This document shows, piece by piece, positions 1-13,800 of a stretch of DNA of 64,000 nt. The stretch spans positions 3,073,342-3,137,341 of the forward strand of contig CM035354.1 in assembly GCA_020137815.1 (NCBI GenBank), read 5' to 3'. The stretch comes from Hormiphora californensis (taxonomy: Eukaryota; Ctenophora; Tentaculata; Cydippida; Pleurobrachiidae). The position numbers and the translations under genes are program-made. Position 1 is the stretch's first letter. Every line of letters begins with the position of its first letter. The notes beneath the pieces are model-generated. The model searched no databases. It was not told where the DNA came from and saw only the letters and a program-made list of their open reading frames with translations.

Positions 1-15
1 AATTTCAGCCAGCAC

Positions 16-3000
16 ATGGAAAGTAGTGATTCCTGTCCACTTATAAACGACTACAAACAGAAGTTCCTCATCTCAAGACTTGTTCAGACAATCTTTGGTG
101 GAGTGAGGCTCTCAAATGTGCCCAAAACAATCGTCTTCAGCCAACTGCTGCTGTTTATAACTCCTCTCCTTCTCTTAGTTATAATTAACATTTCAGTAGA
201 CGAGGATTCACAGTTTTATGCAACCATCCCAGTATGTTTACTTGTCTTACTTCTGCTCATTTTCGTGAACTTTGCGAGAGACTTTGTTGGACGCCGCAAG
301 CAGAAGGAAGTTCACAAGAATGTAAAAAGGACAGTTAAATCAATGTTGGAAGAGGAGGACAGTATTGAAATTAATGGATTCTTCTCCCACGAACACTTTA
401 CCTTTCTAGTTCCTCAAAAATCCCACATATTTAAGATCCTAGACCCAGTTCTTTATGGGGGAATCCTCTTCCTAGGAGCGATATGTCTCCACAAATCACA
501 CATGCCGGAGGGGACAAGCTCTTCGGACTACTACGCTGTGTTTATTCTCTCCAGTATATCCCTCTGTACAGGCCTCTTTGGACTTGTATCAAACCCTGCC
601 CCTGAGGTGGCGATCTTCAACTCAAACTCTCCCATCAGCCACCTATACCGACCATTCTACCTCGCCCTACTGACGGGTATTGCTGTAGGTCTACCTGCAC
701 TTCCAACCTATATCCTCCTCAGCTGTTTGTTTATCATCTTTCCACTGGGGATCCTTCCATCACCAGAATGCCTGTTTCACTGGGTTCTTGAGGTGTTGTT
801 ATCGTGGCCTGGATTCGGCTCTTCCCCTCACCCATCAGCTCTTATCTGCTGCCTCAGGGCGGTGCTAGCATACGCTGCACTGAGTGTAGTTTACAGCCAG
901 GAGAATTTTTCTGTTATTGCTGTTCTACTCATCTCATTCTTCTTCATGGCTCTACCTGTCCCAATGTCAGTTAACGATGCTGTGGTTCTGTTGAAGAGCT
1001 GGAAATTATGGGTGCACCTACCGGTGTTAGTGATAGCTTGTGGTCTAACATTTGTTCCAACTGAGAACATATCTAATGACGGATTGGGGTATGCGATCAT
1101 TGTGCTGGCGTGCCTCATGTTCCTTCTCAGTCTCCTCTCACCCAAGTTTATTTTACGGTTGTTCTACAACACCCTGATAGAAAACCTCCCACCAAAACGG
1201 TTGAGATATCCATATCCCATACTGTGCTGGATCTCTAGACCAATACTATTCTTCTACGTGCTCCTCAGTGAGTCACTCGACAAGGATATACCGGCAATGT
1301 GTCTACCGTTTGTCTTCACCCGAATCTGGCTGGACCCCAGGACTAGTTGTCACGCTGGGTTGATAGCAGTTATCGTGGGAATGACAGTGGGAGATGAGAG
1401 TTACTCCGAGTTTACCTCCATCCCTTTCCTGATGGCGGTGAGTGGGTTTGGCCTGGCTGTTCTTGGGGAGTTTTGTGACAAGATAGAGTTTTACCTCCGA
1501 CTTCACGGTGACTTCTTGTTCCTCAAGAAACAACGGAGATCAAGCTGGATTATTATCACTCTGGTTAATATACTCTGTTTCCCGCTCACTATCTCCTTCC
1601 TCCTTCTCTCCTCCCTCATTCGATGTGAGATCCTCCCCATATTCACCCTCCCAATCCTCCTGCCCAGCTTCCCCCGACCACACAACTTCTGGCCGTGGCA
1701 CCGTTCAGGTCACACCTCCTCCTCACCTGATGGGGCGTACTACAGGAACTTTGGACCCAAACTGGCAGCTGCACTGACACCCCTTCTTGAGGGACGGGGT
1801 TACTCCACCAAACCCCTTTTGTGCCGTGTTGAGAACTTGATGGTACTGGTTCAGCCCCTTACCAATGGTCTCGCCGCCTCAGGGATCGTTCTGAGGGGCC
1901 TTGAGCTGAAGGAAACCAGCTGTCACACGGAAGAGGCGAATGTGGTGAAGGAAGTATTCGAGGGAGCCCGATCAGCCACCGAGAAGAAGGGAAGTTCCAT
2001 GAACTCAAAACCATTTCACATTCTCCAGCCGGTGGCACAGATAAACGTTGAAACATACTCTGATGCACGGAATGTACTAACCGGTGTCCTTGATTCCCCC
2101 GCTTGTTTGACAAAGATTGGCGATTATTTTGGCAAAGTTTTGTCATACACACTCATTGAAGAAGGAATGACAGGTAAAATCGAGTATGAGGAGAGCACAA
2201 CTCTAAAAACGGGTGGTGGAGGAGGAGGAGGTTTTGATTTCTCTGCTATCTCCCGAACATCTCCCGCAGTTGTCGCCCCTCCTCCCCGAGTGTCATCAAC
2301 CCAAGGACCATCCAGTACTGCCAATGTTGGCGACCTCATCGATGATTTCTCCTTTGCCAGTTCAGAAGAGAGCTGGGACGGCACCGTTACGATCGTTGGT
2401 AATCCTGTTGCAGTTAGTGCGGCGGTTGCTCCATCTGACCACTCCTCGGAAAAGAGTCAGGTCTATATTCAGCCATCGGGTGATAACGTGCCCGTCTACA
2501 AGATACCCCTCAGTGCGGGTGAGGTTGAGAAACTCTCTAAAAATGGGTTTTCTGAGGAGTTTTACAGCCGATGTGGGGGCAGTAAGGAGATAAAGGAATG
2601 GGTTCGAGGTATTACTGTTTGTGCCCGGGGAGCGGTCAACCACACCTCCGCTCACCAGGCTCTCAAATCTTTCCAGGGTGACTTGGAGTGGAGCAAGTGT
2701 AGTGAGTGGGTAAAGGAACATCCTGAGATCAGGAGGGTGATTGTGACGTCATTCAGACACGCTGTGAAACTTGCAGTCGATGAAGTGGTATACGGAGAGG
2801 CGGAGAACACTGAGGAAGTGATGGAGAATATGAGGGAACTGAGACGGGACTGGTTTATTGGTCGTGAGGAGGATAAGGGGTGGTCTGAGAGTGTATTAGC
2901 GGGGAAGAAGTATCTGTTCTCTCTGTATCTAAACGATGAAAGTGTGTACAGTAGTAGGACCCTGACCCTCCAGCTCCTCCCTGTTGATGTGGGTGAACTC

Positions 3001-3192
3001 AACAGAACGGCAGTGAGGGCACTATGGACTTCTCTTTCGTTTGAGTTGTACTACCTAACAAATGATGATGAAGAGCGCTACAGTATCCAGGCTCATCCGA
3101 ATATACTCCGGAATTTGTTGGTTCAAAGTGCGGATGTGCCATTGGGCTATCCGATTTATCAGAGCCCTGTTATAATGGTGCCCCATCTGTAA
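16..3192 (+). CDS. PCNX4: Pecanex-like protein 4, intronless
   Basis: Single open frame of 1058 codons encoding a multi-pass membrane protein. The N-terminus has the PCNX4-type start (LINDYKQKF near residue 10, then a GG-R segment), about ten hydrophobic segments over residues 45-560, and the conserved pecanex C-terminal domain: ELKETSCHTEEANVV near residue 635, YSDARNVLTGVLDS near 678, and DDEERYSIQAHPNILRN with LGYPIY at the end. Human PCNX4 is about 1170 residues with the same start and end, so the gene looks complete. The ATG at 16 matches the family start, although the frame stays open to the window edge and a cag lies just upstream. A Gly-rich, Ser-rich insert near residues 725-800 replaces the longer human linker. 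Molecular function is poorly defined; membrane location is inferred from the hydrophobic segments. The absence of introns contrasts with the next gene. Confidence 0.93.
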   Translation: MESSDSCPLINDYKQKFLISRLVQTIFGGVRLSNVPKTIVFSQLLLFITPLLLLVIINISVDEDSQFYATIPVCLLVLLLLIFVNFARDFVGRRKQKEVHKNVKRTVKSMLEEEDSIEINGFFSHEHFTFLVPQKSHIFKILDPVLYGGILFLGAICLHKSHMPEGTSSSDYYAVFILSSISLCTGLFGLVSNPAPEVAIFNSNSPISHLYRPFYLALLTGIAVGLPALPTYILLSCLFIIFPLGILPSPECLFHWVLEVLLSWPGFGSSPHPSALICCLRAVLAYAALSVVYSQENFSVIAVLLISFFFMALPVPMSVNDAVVLLKSWKLWVHLPVLVIACGLTFVPTENISNDGLGYAIIVLACLMFLLSLLSPKFILRLFYNTLIENLPPKRLRYPYPILCWISRPILFFYVLLSESLDKDIPAMCLPFVFTRIWLDPRTSCHAGLIAVIVGMTVGDESYSEFTSIPFLMAVSGFGLAVLGEFCDKIEFYLRLHGDFLFLKKQRRSSWIIITLVNILCFPLTISFLLLSSLIRCEILPIFTLPILLPSFPRPHNFWPWHRSGHTSSSPDGAYYRNFGPKLAAALTPLLEGRGYSTKPLLCRVENLMVLVQPLTNGLAASGIVLRGLELKETSCHTEEANVVKEVFEGARSATEKKGSSMNSKPFHILQPVAQINVETYSDARNVLTGVLDSPACLTKIGDYFGKVLSYTLIEEGMTGKIEYEESTTLKTGGGGGGGFDFSAISRTSPAVVAPPPRVSSTQGPSSTANVGDLIDDFSFASSEESWDGTVTIVGNPVAVSAAVAPSDHSSEKSQVYIQPSGDNVPVYKIPLSAGEVEKLSKNGFSEEFYSRCGGSKEIKEWVRGITVCARGAVNHTSAHQALKSFQGDLEWSKCSEWVKEHPEIRRVIVTSFRHAVKLAVDEVVYGEAENTEEVMENMRELRRDWFIGREEDKGWSESVLAGKKYLFSLYLNDESVYSSRTLTLQLLPVDVGELNRTAVRALWTSLSFELYYLTNDDEERYSIQAHPNILRNLLVQSADVPLGYPIYQSPVIMVPHL

Positions 3193-3522
3193 AAAGATGT
3201 TTGAGTGTGTGTGTTAATTTATGAGTGTAAAAAGTGTAAATATGTTCCAGAGTTTGTCAGATTGTTTATTTGTCCAAGTTTTAAACCTTTTGTAGAGCTC
3301 TATATTAGTTTTGTGAAATCGCAAATCGTTTCAATGCATTCCAACCTGTTCCCAATGCTTATACCGACCCGATCCCGGACCCCTAAATCCAAAATAAACC
3401 CTTTTCAACTGACAAATGCCCTTCTAACTTTTTTCATCTCCAAATCTCTCTGTAGCAACGTCTCAGAGCAGCTGATAGCGCTACAAAGCTGCTACACAGC
3501 AGTTCGATAGCTGCTGCAAACC
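3193..3522 (+). other. PCNX4 3' UTR and intergenic gap
   Basis: The 330 bp between the PCNX4 stop and the next gene's ATG hold the PCNX4 3' UTR and the promoter or leader of the downstream same-strand gene. An AATAAA lies at 3393-3398, about 200 nt after the stop, and is the likely poly(A) signal. No coding pattern is convincing here. Confidence 0.6.
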
Positions 3523-6500
3523 ATGCTGAAATACGCAAAGAGCGTCCCTCGGAGCGAGGAGATTGTTATTGCCCCAGCGACCGCCCAACTAGTACAACTG
3601 ACCATCAGCTCGGAACTGGCCCGTCGCCAACACATCCCTGTACCTGACATGCTTCCCGCTGCACAGGTAGGTACCTACACGTTATTGTGGGGTAGCATGA
3701 CGTTGGGTAGGGTTAGGGTTAGAAAGCAGATCTGTATGATAGTATCTAGATAGTTATCAGTAGGTATAGGGTTAGAAAGCATATCTGTATGTAGTTTCTA
3801 GATAAATAGGTAGCAGCTGGGTGTAACGACCAGGTCTGAAATCTTACTAACCCTTGAAATCTAGCTTGATTCCTTCTACCAGATTGTTGTTGACGCGGGA
3901 AGATCATTTGCCCTAGCGGCTGAAGATGAAGCTTCCCGACTCTCCCCGGATTGTGCCAGACAAGTTCGGAGCCTGATCAACGATCTTGACCTCTCCGGGA
4001 GTGACCTGATGAGTGTGAGCAATGCGTTGAGGAGTGATCAGAGCGTACCTCTTAGGACGGCACTTAGGGATGCTTGCTTCCAGTACAATCTCATCGTTAT
4101 GAAGGTACCGGTTGGGTGATGCTGTTGAGGCTCTACGTCAGAGTCGCAATAGTATAGTATAAGAGCGAGGAGAGGTGCGGGAAGCTACTATGTTTCTATG
4201 TTAGTCATATTTCCGCTTAGAAAGTTTCTTTAAAACCCCTCTTTCCCTCACAGATACTGCTATCTCTAAACGGCCAGAAGATAAAAATAATAAAGAGTTG
4301 TGGGGAACAGTTGGTAGCGGAGATCCACTCCATCCCCCAAACAAGTGGGAACATGAGAACCCTAGTTCCCCTTTTCAAACACTTCATAGAGGATCTAACA
4401 CAATTCTGCTACCGGATCACGGACTATTACAAGGAGATCAAGGATAAACAGACGAGGGTGTCCGTGGAAAATGCCCTGCGGATTATCAAGAGAACACCCA
4501 CAGTGATCTCAAACATTCTTCAAGACAAGTCCAGGAGGGCAACCCTAACCACGGACCGGCAACTAGCAGAAAACATCAGGAAGTTTGTAACATCGGTCAA
4601 GAGTATTTTGAATGTGTTACGGGCCGTTGATGTCGAATCTGCAACTCGTTACTTGGAGCTGGTGCTTCACGCTAGCATTGCCGTGGCGGGGGAAACAGGA
4701 TCAAATAGACGACAATCCATCAGTTCTATCTGTAAGAAGATTCTCCGGGTGAGATCAGAACTGGGAAAGCTGTTTGCTGTGACCAGTAAAACCGCCCAAT
4801 CGTGGAATACTATAAACCACCTCACGGGGGATATGAGCGAACAATTCTCCGAGCTAAACCGGGTTCTGTCACAAACATACAAATCAAGTGAGCACGTGAC
4901 GGAACAAAGTCGGCCGTTAATGAACTTGAGATCAGCTGCACAGCGGTGCGTCATCCCCAACGACCCTGAACTGGACCAATACATTGAGAGGTTTAAACAG
5001 CACGCCAACAGGCTGATGGACATCACTGAGTATGCTGTCCAAGTATCGGAGGAGGGAGATGAGAACATTCCGATCCTCAGGAAGATTGCCCACGATATCT
5101 CTGTGTTAGGCCCCAAGATAATCGCATGTGCTCTCTCTGTACACGCCCATCCTGAGGAGAATGTCACCCTGGCCTTTATGAATGCCATGTGTGCCGAGTG
5201 GAGTAGAATGGTGACCAGACTCCTGGCAATCATCGACAATCTAACTAATACTGGGGAGTTCCTCCGGGCAACTGAGGGTCACATTACCAAAGATATGGCT
5301 CTCTCTAAGCAGGCCTTCATCGATCAGGACAGCAAGGCTCTACAAAAAGCAGCAAAAGCAATGGTAAACCGGGCCCAGAGAGTGTTCCATGTCGGACAGA
5401 AGGAGCTCCTTAAGTCCACCTCAGCCGTGTTTTCTGATAACCTAGAGGGTGCACTAGGGGAGTTAGAGCATGCCCTTCCCAGGATCATAGCCCTAGTCCA
5501 GGCGGCGGGAGAGAACTTTGACGACATTAACACACAGGAAGAACTGGCGGCAGCGGCTCACGATGTTGCCAAGGCAGTCCATGCCATCAAGACTATAGTG
5601 TGCGGGGATACAGCGGACCAGGGTGACCAGGTTACCACGCAAACTGATGCCACCAAGAGGTTCGCCTCCGCCCTACGGAGTGAGTCAGGGTTCTTTGACA
5701 TTGGTGTCCAGACGTACCCTGAAAACATGACTAACGGTAACTCCGATATGAACCCTCCTGACATCCTCCTGCAGTTCGCGATGAAGGATGAATCTTTAGA
5801 TCCGGATGATATCCAGAAACTGGTGGGGGCGAGTGGAATTAGGAAACCCCCGGCTTCAATCAACGAGGCCATCATATCCCTGGCAGATCTAATCACAACC
5901 GCACTGAAGGGTGAATCACCAGAAAGTGCGATAACTGTCCTAGCGGCACACTGCGGCCGAATCAGGGACCTCAGTGTCCAGTGTCACAACTTGAGTGAGA
6001 ATAAGAGCCGGCTGAGAACCATTGATTTCCTTGTCCGTGAGATGGACAAACTGACCCCAAGTGTGAATGACTGCCTGCCCGGAAGACAGCCCACGATACT
6101 CAAGATGTGGTAGCCATTGAGAATCTAAGGTGGAGTGCCCGTCACTGGGCTGACTCTGTTATCGTTCTGGGGAAAGCGTTCGATGACTTTGGTTTGGGTC
6201 CCCCAGCTCAGGATCACAACCTCAAGATTCCCTCAATCCGGGGTCTGCTATCAGCAGCAGCAGCCGGAGATAGGGACATGGTTGAGGCGGAGATTGACTC
6301 CCTCTCCCTACGGACCCAGAAACAGGTCGATCTGGCTGGGTACTGCAGTGCGGCCTGTCCTCAACTCCACCATAGCTCAACAGATTGACGAGACTGCGGA
6401 AGCAACTGGAGGGTGTCCTGGCTGAGCTGGCCCGAACTGCCCGCGAGATAGAAAAGGGAGAGGGGACGGATGAATTTACCATGTCTCAGATGGAACACTT

Positions 6501-9500
6501 GTCTGAGAAATGGCGGGAATTGTACGGGGATCTGTGTACCCTAGTAGCTAACAACCAACCTGACACAATACCCAGTGAACACGAACTTGGCATCCCACCC
6601 TCCAAGGTTAACATTGCCATAGATCAGCTGGTGGGAGCCTGCTCGGGCAGGCGATAGAAATAAAGTGCAGGTTCTAGGTAACAATCTGAGTGCCATGGCA
6701 ACCAAAGTACGGCGGGTTTCCAAGCCCATAGCAGAGAGAAGTGATGAGTACCAAAGGGACTATATCAATGAGACGAACAAGGAGCTACTGGAACTGACAC
6801 CTGAACTGTTAAAATATGGGTTGTTAGTGGCATGCTGACCCTCATAATAACGAGTACTCTGAGGAACTTGATAGTCTTGCACAGAGGTGGTCTAACCAGA
6901 TGATAGCACTATCGAATGCCCTTGATGCCGCCGGCTGAAGAGGAGGAGGAAGAGGGAGTTGCGAGAGAGGAGGGGGTTGTGGGAGAGGAGGGAGTTGTGA
7001 AAGAGGAAGGATTGGAGGTGGAGGTTGAGGATGTGCAGGCTAGTGAGGCTATAGCTCCTGTCCTACACAGAAGAAATACAAACCCACAGGATCTGAGGGA
7101 ACCAATCGAAGCTGTCGGATACAGGTAACATATTCTGTTTGCAATTCTGTCTGTCTGTATCTTGTTTTGAATGCTTGTCTGTCTGTATCTTGTTTTGAAT
7201 GCTTGTCTGTCTGTATCTTGTTTTGAATGCTTGTCTGTCTGTATCTTGTTTTGAATGCTTGTCTGTCTGTATCTTGTTTTGAATGCTTGTCTGTCTGTAT
7301 CTTGTTTTGTCTGTCTGTATCTTGTTTTGTCTGTCTGTATCTTGTTTGTACTTCTGACTAATTTTCTTGTTTCTCGTTGTGTATCATGTTAGTTCTAGGC
7401 TACATGCCAAACCGCATACAGTACTTTACTATACCATCTTCTCCCCCTGCTTTATTAATCTCTCAGTTCCCCCACCCGTTCTCTCACAACCTCGATCTTT
7501 ATAATACCCCTCCCTCTCTCTCAATATCTCAATCTCAACACTGCAGTGATCATTAATAAACCATGGCTTAGTATAGCAAGCAGCAAGTAACGATTACTAT
7601 AACTCTCTCTCCCCCTCTTGAATTGAGAAGAAGTACACCCGTGTTTGTTTGTCTGTTTCATTCTAACTTCCACACACTCAGACAGTGTCCCGTATAATAT
7701 ATCGCAACATGACACCCTATCTCCTACCTACAGGTTGATTCGACAGGGCTCACTACGGGAAACTGAGGAGTCTGAGCTAAAAGAGATCAAATCAGTGACC
7801 ACCAAACTGTGTGACTGCCTCCAGGTCTTGTGTTCTACACATCATGATGTCAATGAGAGGTAAGAAGGACATAATCGGTCTCAAACTTGTCCCTATCATG
7901 TATCGGTCCTACTTTATTTTCATCTAAACTTGCTCCTGTCATATAATTTTATCCTATCTATCAACAGAAACCGGAACGATAATTCAAATCTCAAGTTAAG
8001 ATCCCCCACCTGCACCCTCTCGAATCTTACCCCCTCCCCCACCCTCAGGTATGAGATGGAGGACAGCATAGAGAGTGTACGGGCCTCTGTGAACACCGTC
8101 CAACTCGGCAGACCGGGAGAACTAGGGGAGAGTGTAACAGAATGGCTCAACTCAATCACCATTGTCAAGGACCATCTAAACAAGTTCCTAGATCCACTCC
8201 TGGAGATAGTTTCCACTCCATCAAACAAGGAACAATTTGTCAGTGCACCACACCGAGTAGAATCCCTGGTAACATCTCTCCGGGATGTAGTCCACGATTT
8301 AGAGAGGGCAGTTGAGTTGGGGCTGGTTAAATCTGAGCGTGATAGAGATGATATCACCCTGGTAACGGTAACTATGGACCACCTTGAGGGTGCTACACCA
8401 CAACTCCTCGATGCCATCAAGGTGATCCAGGGACGTCCTGAGGATGCCGCACAGAGAACTAAATTTGAGGCTATCAAGTATCAGTGGGGTACGAAGTTGA
8501 AACTCCTGACGATCGCTCTGGATGATGTTCTCCTGCCCCATTGTGACTTCCCCGCAAGATACGAGGATAGAGCCATTGGGCGCCCCATGGACACTGTTGA
8601 TAGTGTCCTAGCATCAGTAGATCGGATATCCGAGGCGCTTTCAGAACAGGAATTCAGTGGGCTAGCATCAAAACACATCACCCGGTTACTGACCCACAAG
8701 GACTGCAAACTACCTGATCTTGAAGTCGCTGAGTTTGTCTCCCTTCGAGTTGAGACATGTTTTGCTGTCTACCTCCTCAACTCAGCGGTCGAAGAGACAT
8801 GTTCCAATGTGTGTGGGATGATTCCAGCCCTCTCCAGGGAGATCCTGGATGTGTCATCAGTTGAGTTTGATGAAGAGAGGCTGGGGGAGACTACCGAGGA
8901 GGCAATAGATGCAGTGAGGTTGATTAGTGCCAGGGTGTCGGGTGGTGATAAGGAGGTGGCGCAGATGAAGGCGAGCATGGTGTCACTGGTGTCCGCCCTG
9001 ACAAGGATCACTGACGCGCCCACTAAAGAGGTAGGAATTATAAAATTTTATAAGATTTATATGATCAATAAACTTCCATTTTTTCTGTCCCTGTTTTTTT
9101 TCTAGTTTCTGCTGCAGTAATCCATGGTAATGAGGGATTGTTATATCGTCCTTTTCTCTCTGAGTAGATTATCCAAGAGGCGAGAATGTTTCCCGCATGT
9201 GGAATGAATATTCGATCACACACTGCATACCTTTATTCATTTTCCTAGTTTGAGCCCTTCTAATAGAGACTCTATAGATCACTCAATAACGTGCACCTTT
9301 CTTCGAATCCCAACTCTCTCAATCATTCTCATTCTCCCGCCAAAAATAAATCCCAAATCTCTCATTCTCAATCTCCACAGCCATCTTTGCAGGTGGTACT
9401 AGAATTCAAAACTTCTTACACGGACTGGTTGTGTAAAGTAAAAGCCCTGGCTGGCGATACCAAGTTCGATACCAGTATCTACGAGATGAGTGATGAGGAG

Positions 9501-10794
9501 GAAGAGGAGGAGGAGGAGGTGGTGGATGGGCCGGCCCTCCTTCACTTGCCACCTGACGAGGAGGGAGTGAGGTCAACCACCTTCCGATCTGACCTTTCAG
9601 GTATTAACTGAACCCAAGAGTTCTACTTTTCATAAGCTGGTGTTTGTGAGAGTCTGTGTCCTGTATGTGGGAGAATCTGACCAATTCAAGGATTGTTTGT
9701 GTGTAAGAATCTGAACAAGTCAACTAGGGCACAAACCTAGAGCTATTCATTAGGGTTTACTTGTGTAATATACCTCCAAATATGGAGTGCAATTAATCTG
9801 CCTGTCAGTTGGCCATCCACCCCGTATAGGCTTTACACCACACACCACGTCCATGTTATAGGACCTGTTATAGGATTGCTTTCACTTTCACTTAGGCAAG
9901 ATGGTTAGTTTCACTTTCACTTAGGCAAGAGGGTTGGTTTCACTTTCACTTTCACTTTTCAGGTTCCCAAACATTTGACGAGCTGCATTTCTCGGACAAT
10001 GAAGGTGAATCGAGGACCCCAGAGCCCACATTTGTTCCTCCAATAATCTCCGAGGAAGATGAGGGAGATTTGGTGAGTTTGGAGAGAGATAGAGAACGAG
10101 AAGAGAGAGAGAGTTGGTGAGTTTGGAGAGAGAGATAGCACGAGATGAGGGAGATTTGGTGAGTTTGGAGAGAGAGATAGCACGAGATGAGGGAGATTTG
10201 GTGAGTTTGGAGAGATAGAGAACGAGAAGAGAGAGATTTGGTGAGTTTGGAGAGATAGAGAGCACGAGATTTGATTTTAGAAATAATCCGGTCGGAAAGA
10301 ACTAAATTACTAAACTTTCTCCCCCTTTTTAGCCGGATGAGTGTGAACCGTTAGAGTTGGGAACTACAGAGGACCCCCGACAATCGGTTAGTTTTACATT
10401 CAGAGTATTATGTAGCATCATGAAATATATGCAGTAGTGTTAAGTAACATGTGCAGCAGTGTTAAGTAACATGTAACTTGATGATTCAGTGAGATGAGCC
10501 GTTAAAACTGAAACGCCCTTTTCCCAGCGTCATTACGCACCTGATCAGCACGCTACTTTTCCATGCATCATAGCAGAGTCCTGTATGATGATGATAGCTT
10601 TAGATATATATAGAGAGGCGATATAGCGAGCGAGAGGAGAGCGAGAAGAGAGAGAGAGAGGCGAGAGCGAGAGAAGAGAGAGCAGAGATAGAGTCGCGAG
10701 AGAAGCGAGAGGCTCGATCGAGCGCGAGAGCGCTAGCGGATCTCGATATCGATCGAGACTAGAGATGAGTAGATCTCTATCTCCTCTCTCTCTC

Positions 10795-10863
<69 letters not shown>

Positions 10864-13800
10864 GTATATATCTCTCTTCAGCCGACTGTATGTGATGTGG
10901 CCGCCGTTGTGAATGAGAAAGCGTTGGCGTTAGAGGAAGCAAGAAAGGGACAAGGACGAGCAGAACGGACACTTAGTGAAACGATTCAGGTACAACAAAT
11001 TTGTTGGGGGTTTTGATACACCATGCCTGACAAACTGTCAATTGTATAGCTATAGATGTGGCGGAGAGTTAGAGCATAACAAGCCAAGGAAACTTTGATC
11101 GAGATTGTAGAAAAGTCTGGAAAGTCTCTCAAATCTTGATCCTGTGCCAGGATTAGTCATTAGAGCTTGTACGTGTGATTTGCTGCATACCACACTGAAT
11201 AATGCTACGTCCCGCATAATGCTACATTATCTGTACGTGTAAACTCAAACATATCCCCCCTCGAGAAACAAGCTCTTTAATCCACAGAACGGGGTGGGGG
11301 GAACAAGCGGCCATTTTATTGTTGTTATTTCACGGTGTGTAGGAAGTTAAGAGGGTTTCTGAAAGGGTGTAAAATGTACTGTGTGTGGGGGGGGGGGGGG
11401 ATCCTTTGTTCTCAACACCACAAACTTGTAGTCTGTATCTCCCTCTACCCTTTTTGTTATACCATCCTACAAATACCTATTACTCCAAACCCTCCCTTTT
11501 CCCACCTAACCCCATCTAACCTCTCCTAACCACTTCTAACCTCTCCTAACCCCATCTGGTATCTAACCTCTCCTTGCCACTTCTAACATCTACTAACCCT
11601 ATTCTAATCTCTTCTAACCCCATCTAACCCCGTTCTAATCTCTCCTACCCACCACATCTAACCTCTCCTAACCCCGCTCTCACTGCAGGATCTAGATGAC
11701 GAGTTGGCACCGTGGGAAACAGAACAAAATGACATCCTCCTGGCCACCAAGAAACTACTACAACAGTTCCTTCTGATCATTGGAAATCCAGACAACAAGT
11801 AAGAGATAACATTTGTTTTGTTGTTATGTTTGTTACGTTTGTGGTTTTTTGTTTGTCGTTATATTTAGTGTTTAGGGATTTGTATCGGTGGAACAGTCCA
11901 ATATATGTCCCTAGGTATGGTGCCAATATAACATTACACAGAGATCCATGGTGTGTGTGCCACCTGGTGCCACATGTTGTGTGGTATAGTGTGTAGAATT
12001 CCTATTCTATTACCTAGAACAGGCTTTCAAAGGTAGAGTGTAAGGGAACAAAAGCTTCTTCTATGTGATCTTGACCCTTCAAATATAATTCATTCCATAT
12101 TTTTGAGTTAACAACTCTGACTAACTCCCCCTCCTCTCTCCCAGGGCCCAAGTTATCGAGTTAGCAATGCAGATATCCGATACGGTACAGGAGTTATGTG
12201 ACAGCTTAGCAGTTATCATACCCACATGCGAACACAAGGGATGTGCTAGTGATCTTCAGTTCTGTTCTTCTACACTTCCCTCCATTTCCCGGCAAATCAT
12301 GATAACCGCTTCACTTGTCCCCACTGATGGTGAGTCTAGTTATTTATTTATTTAAATTTTTAATGTCATCATTTTTCCTGCTAATATTAGGTCATCCAGT
12401 ATTGATTGTCGTTGGGCTTTTATCGGAAAAATGGTTTGAGATATAGCAAAATGGACTTCACCACTGTTTTTCTCACTCGATTTTGGATCGGAATACAATG
12501 CCTGATATTGGAATATGGTTGTTCTCGGTTCCCACCATGCAATTTTCTCTACCCCACTCTTGTTGCCGCTGCAAATGGAAAATTGCAATTTTCGAGTTTA
12601 AGAACTAAAGCTGCTGTACAACTTGAAAATGGTACTTGAGTGATGTTTTGTTGCATCAAGCTCGTTCATTGGACAATTATCTATCGTTTCAGATGTAATA
12701 AAACATCCTATTTTTGTTTTTTCACTGAGCAATTGGCCTCCAAAAAGTTTTGGTAAAAATTATAAACTTTCACTTCCGAGTCTCATCAGGATTGGCTTAT
12801 AATCAACAACTCTGCAGTAAAAGATAGTTCTAAGTAAGTTCTAAGACATAGTGAAGCCAATTATGTAATTTGTTGACTTTGAAATTGACTAATTGATGTT
12901 TTGGAACAAACCCCCGAAACGGGCATGTTTTTTCTTCACTTTTTCGCTTTTTTGTGTAACATTTACTGCTCTAGAGGTTATTAGTGAACTCGCAGAACCT
13001 TAAATCGCATATATAAATCATCCTTGGACGATTTGCTATCGATTAAGCACCACGGGAGCTTAAAAGAATGTACCAGTTTTCCTAGAGACTCGTTTTAAAA
13101 AGGTTGGTAACCCCATGCAGCGGCAACAAGAGTGGGGTAGAGAGAATACCCTGCTGGGAACCGAGAACAACCTCATACCGATATCAGGCAGTGTATTCCG
13201 ATCCAAAATCGAGTGAGAAAAACGGTGGTGAAGTCCATTTTGGTCTATCTCAAACCATTTTCCTATACAAGCCCAACGACAATCAATACTGGATGACCTA
13301 ATATCACCCCCACCCCATTTCCTCACTGAATATGAGGCTGATAAAATGTCAACCTATCCTCTATTCTCTGTGTACATTTAGTTTGTAATTACTGATTATA
13401 ATGTTCCTTTTCCTAGTTTCAGAGACAATGATACAAACATTAAACTTTTATTTTCCTGCAAATCAGTACCGTATAATACCATCAGATCGATAGACATGTA
13501 ATATGTCACGATGACAACTAGAATTATAGCTCTCTTTTTGAGAAAGTTTCTCATGCTGTCTCGGAGAAAATGAATACAATAAAAGGAAGCTCTAGATGTA
13601 TCATTTGCTTCCAGATGTCTGTTTAGATCAGTAGACGGGAGACAATGGAACGCATTTCCGTGTTTTACACCCTTCTATCTTTCTTAGTCCCCCTATCTAT
13701 TTTTCTAACTATTCTCGCTCTCCCTACATACCCAACAACCCCATTTACAACAAAACTGTTTCAGGTCCCCTCTCCCTGGTTTCACCCCACTAACCCCCAC

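Noticed and set aside
4667-5239. A 190-codon minus-strand frame
   Set aside because: Antisense shadow of vinculin-family exon 3.
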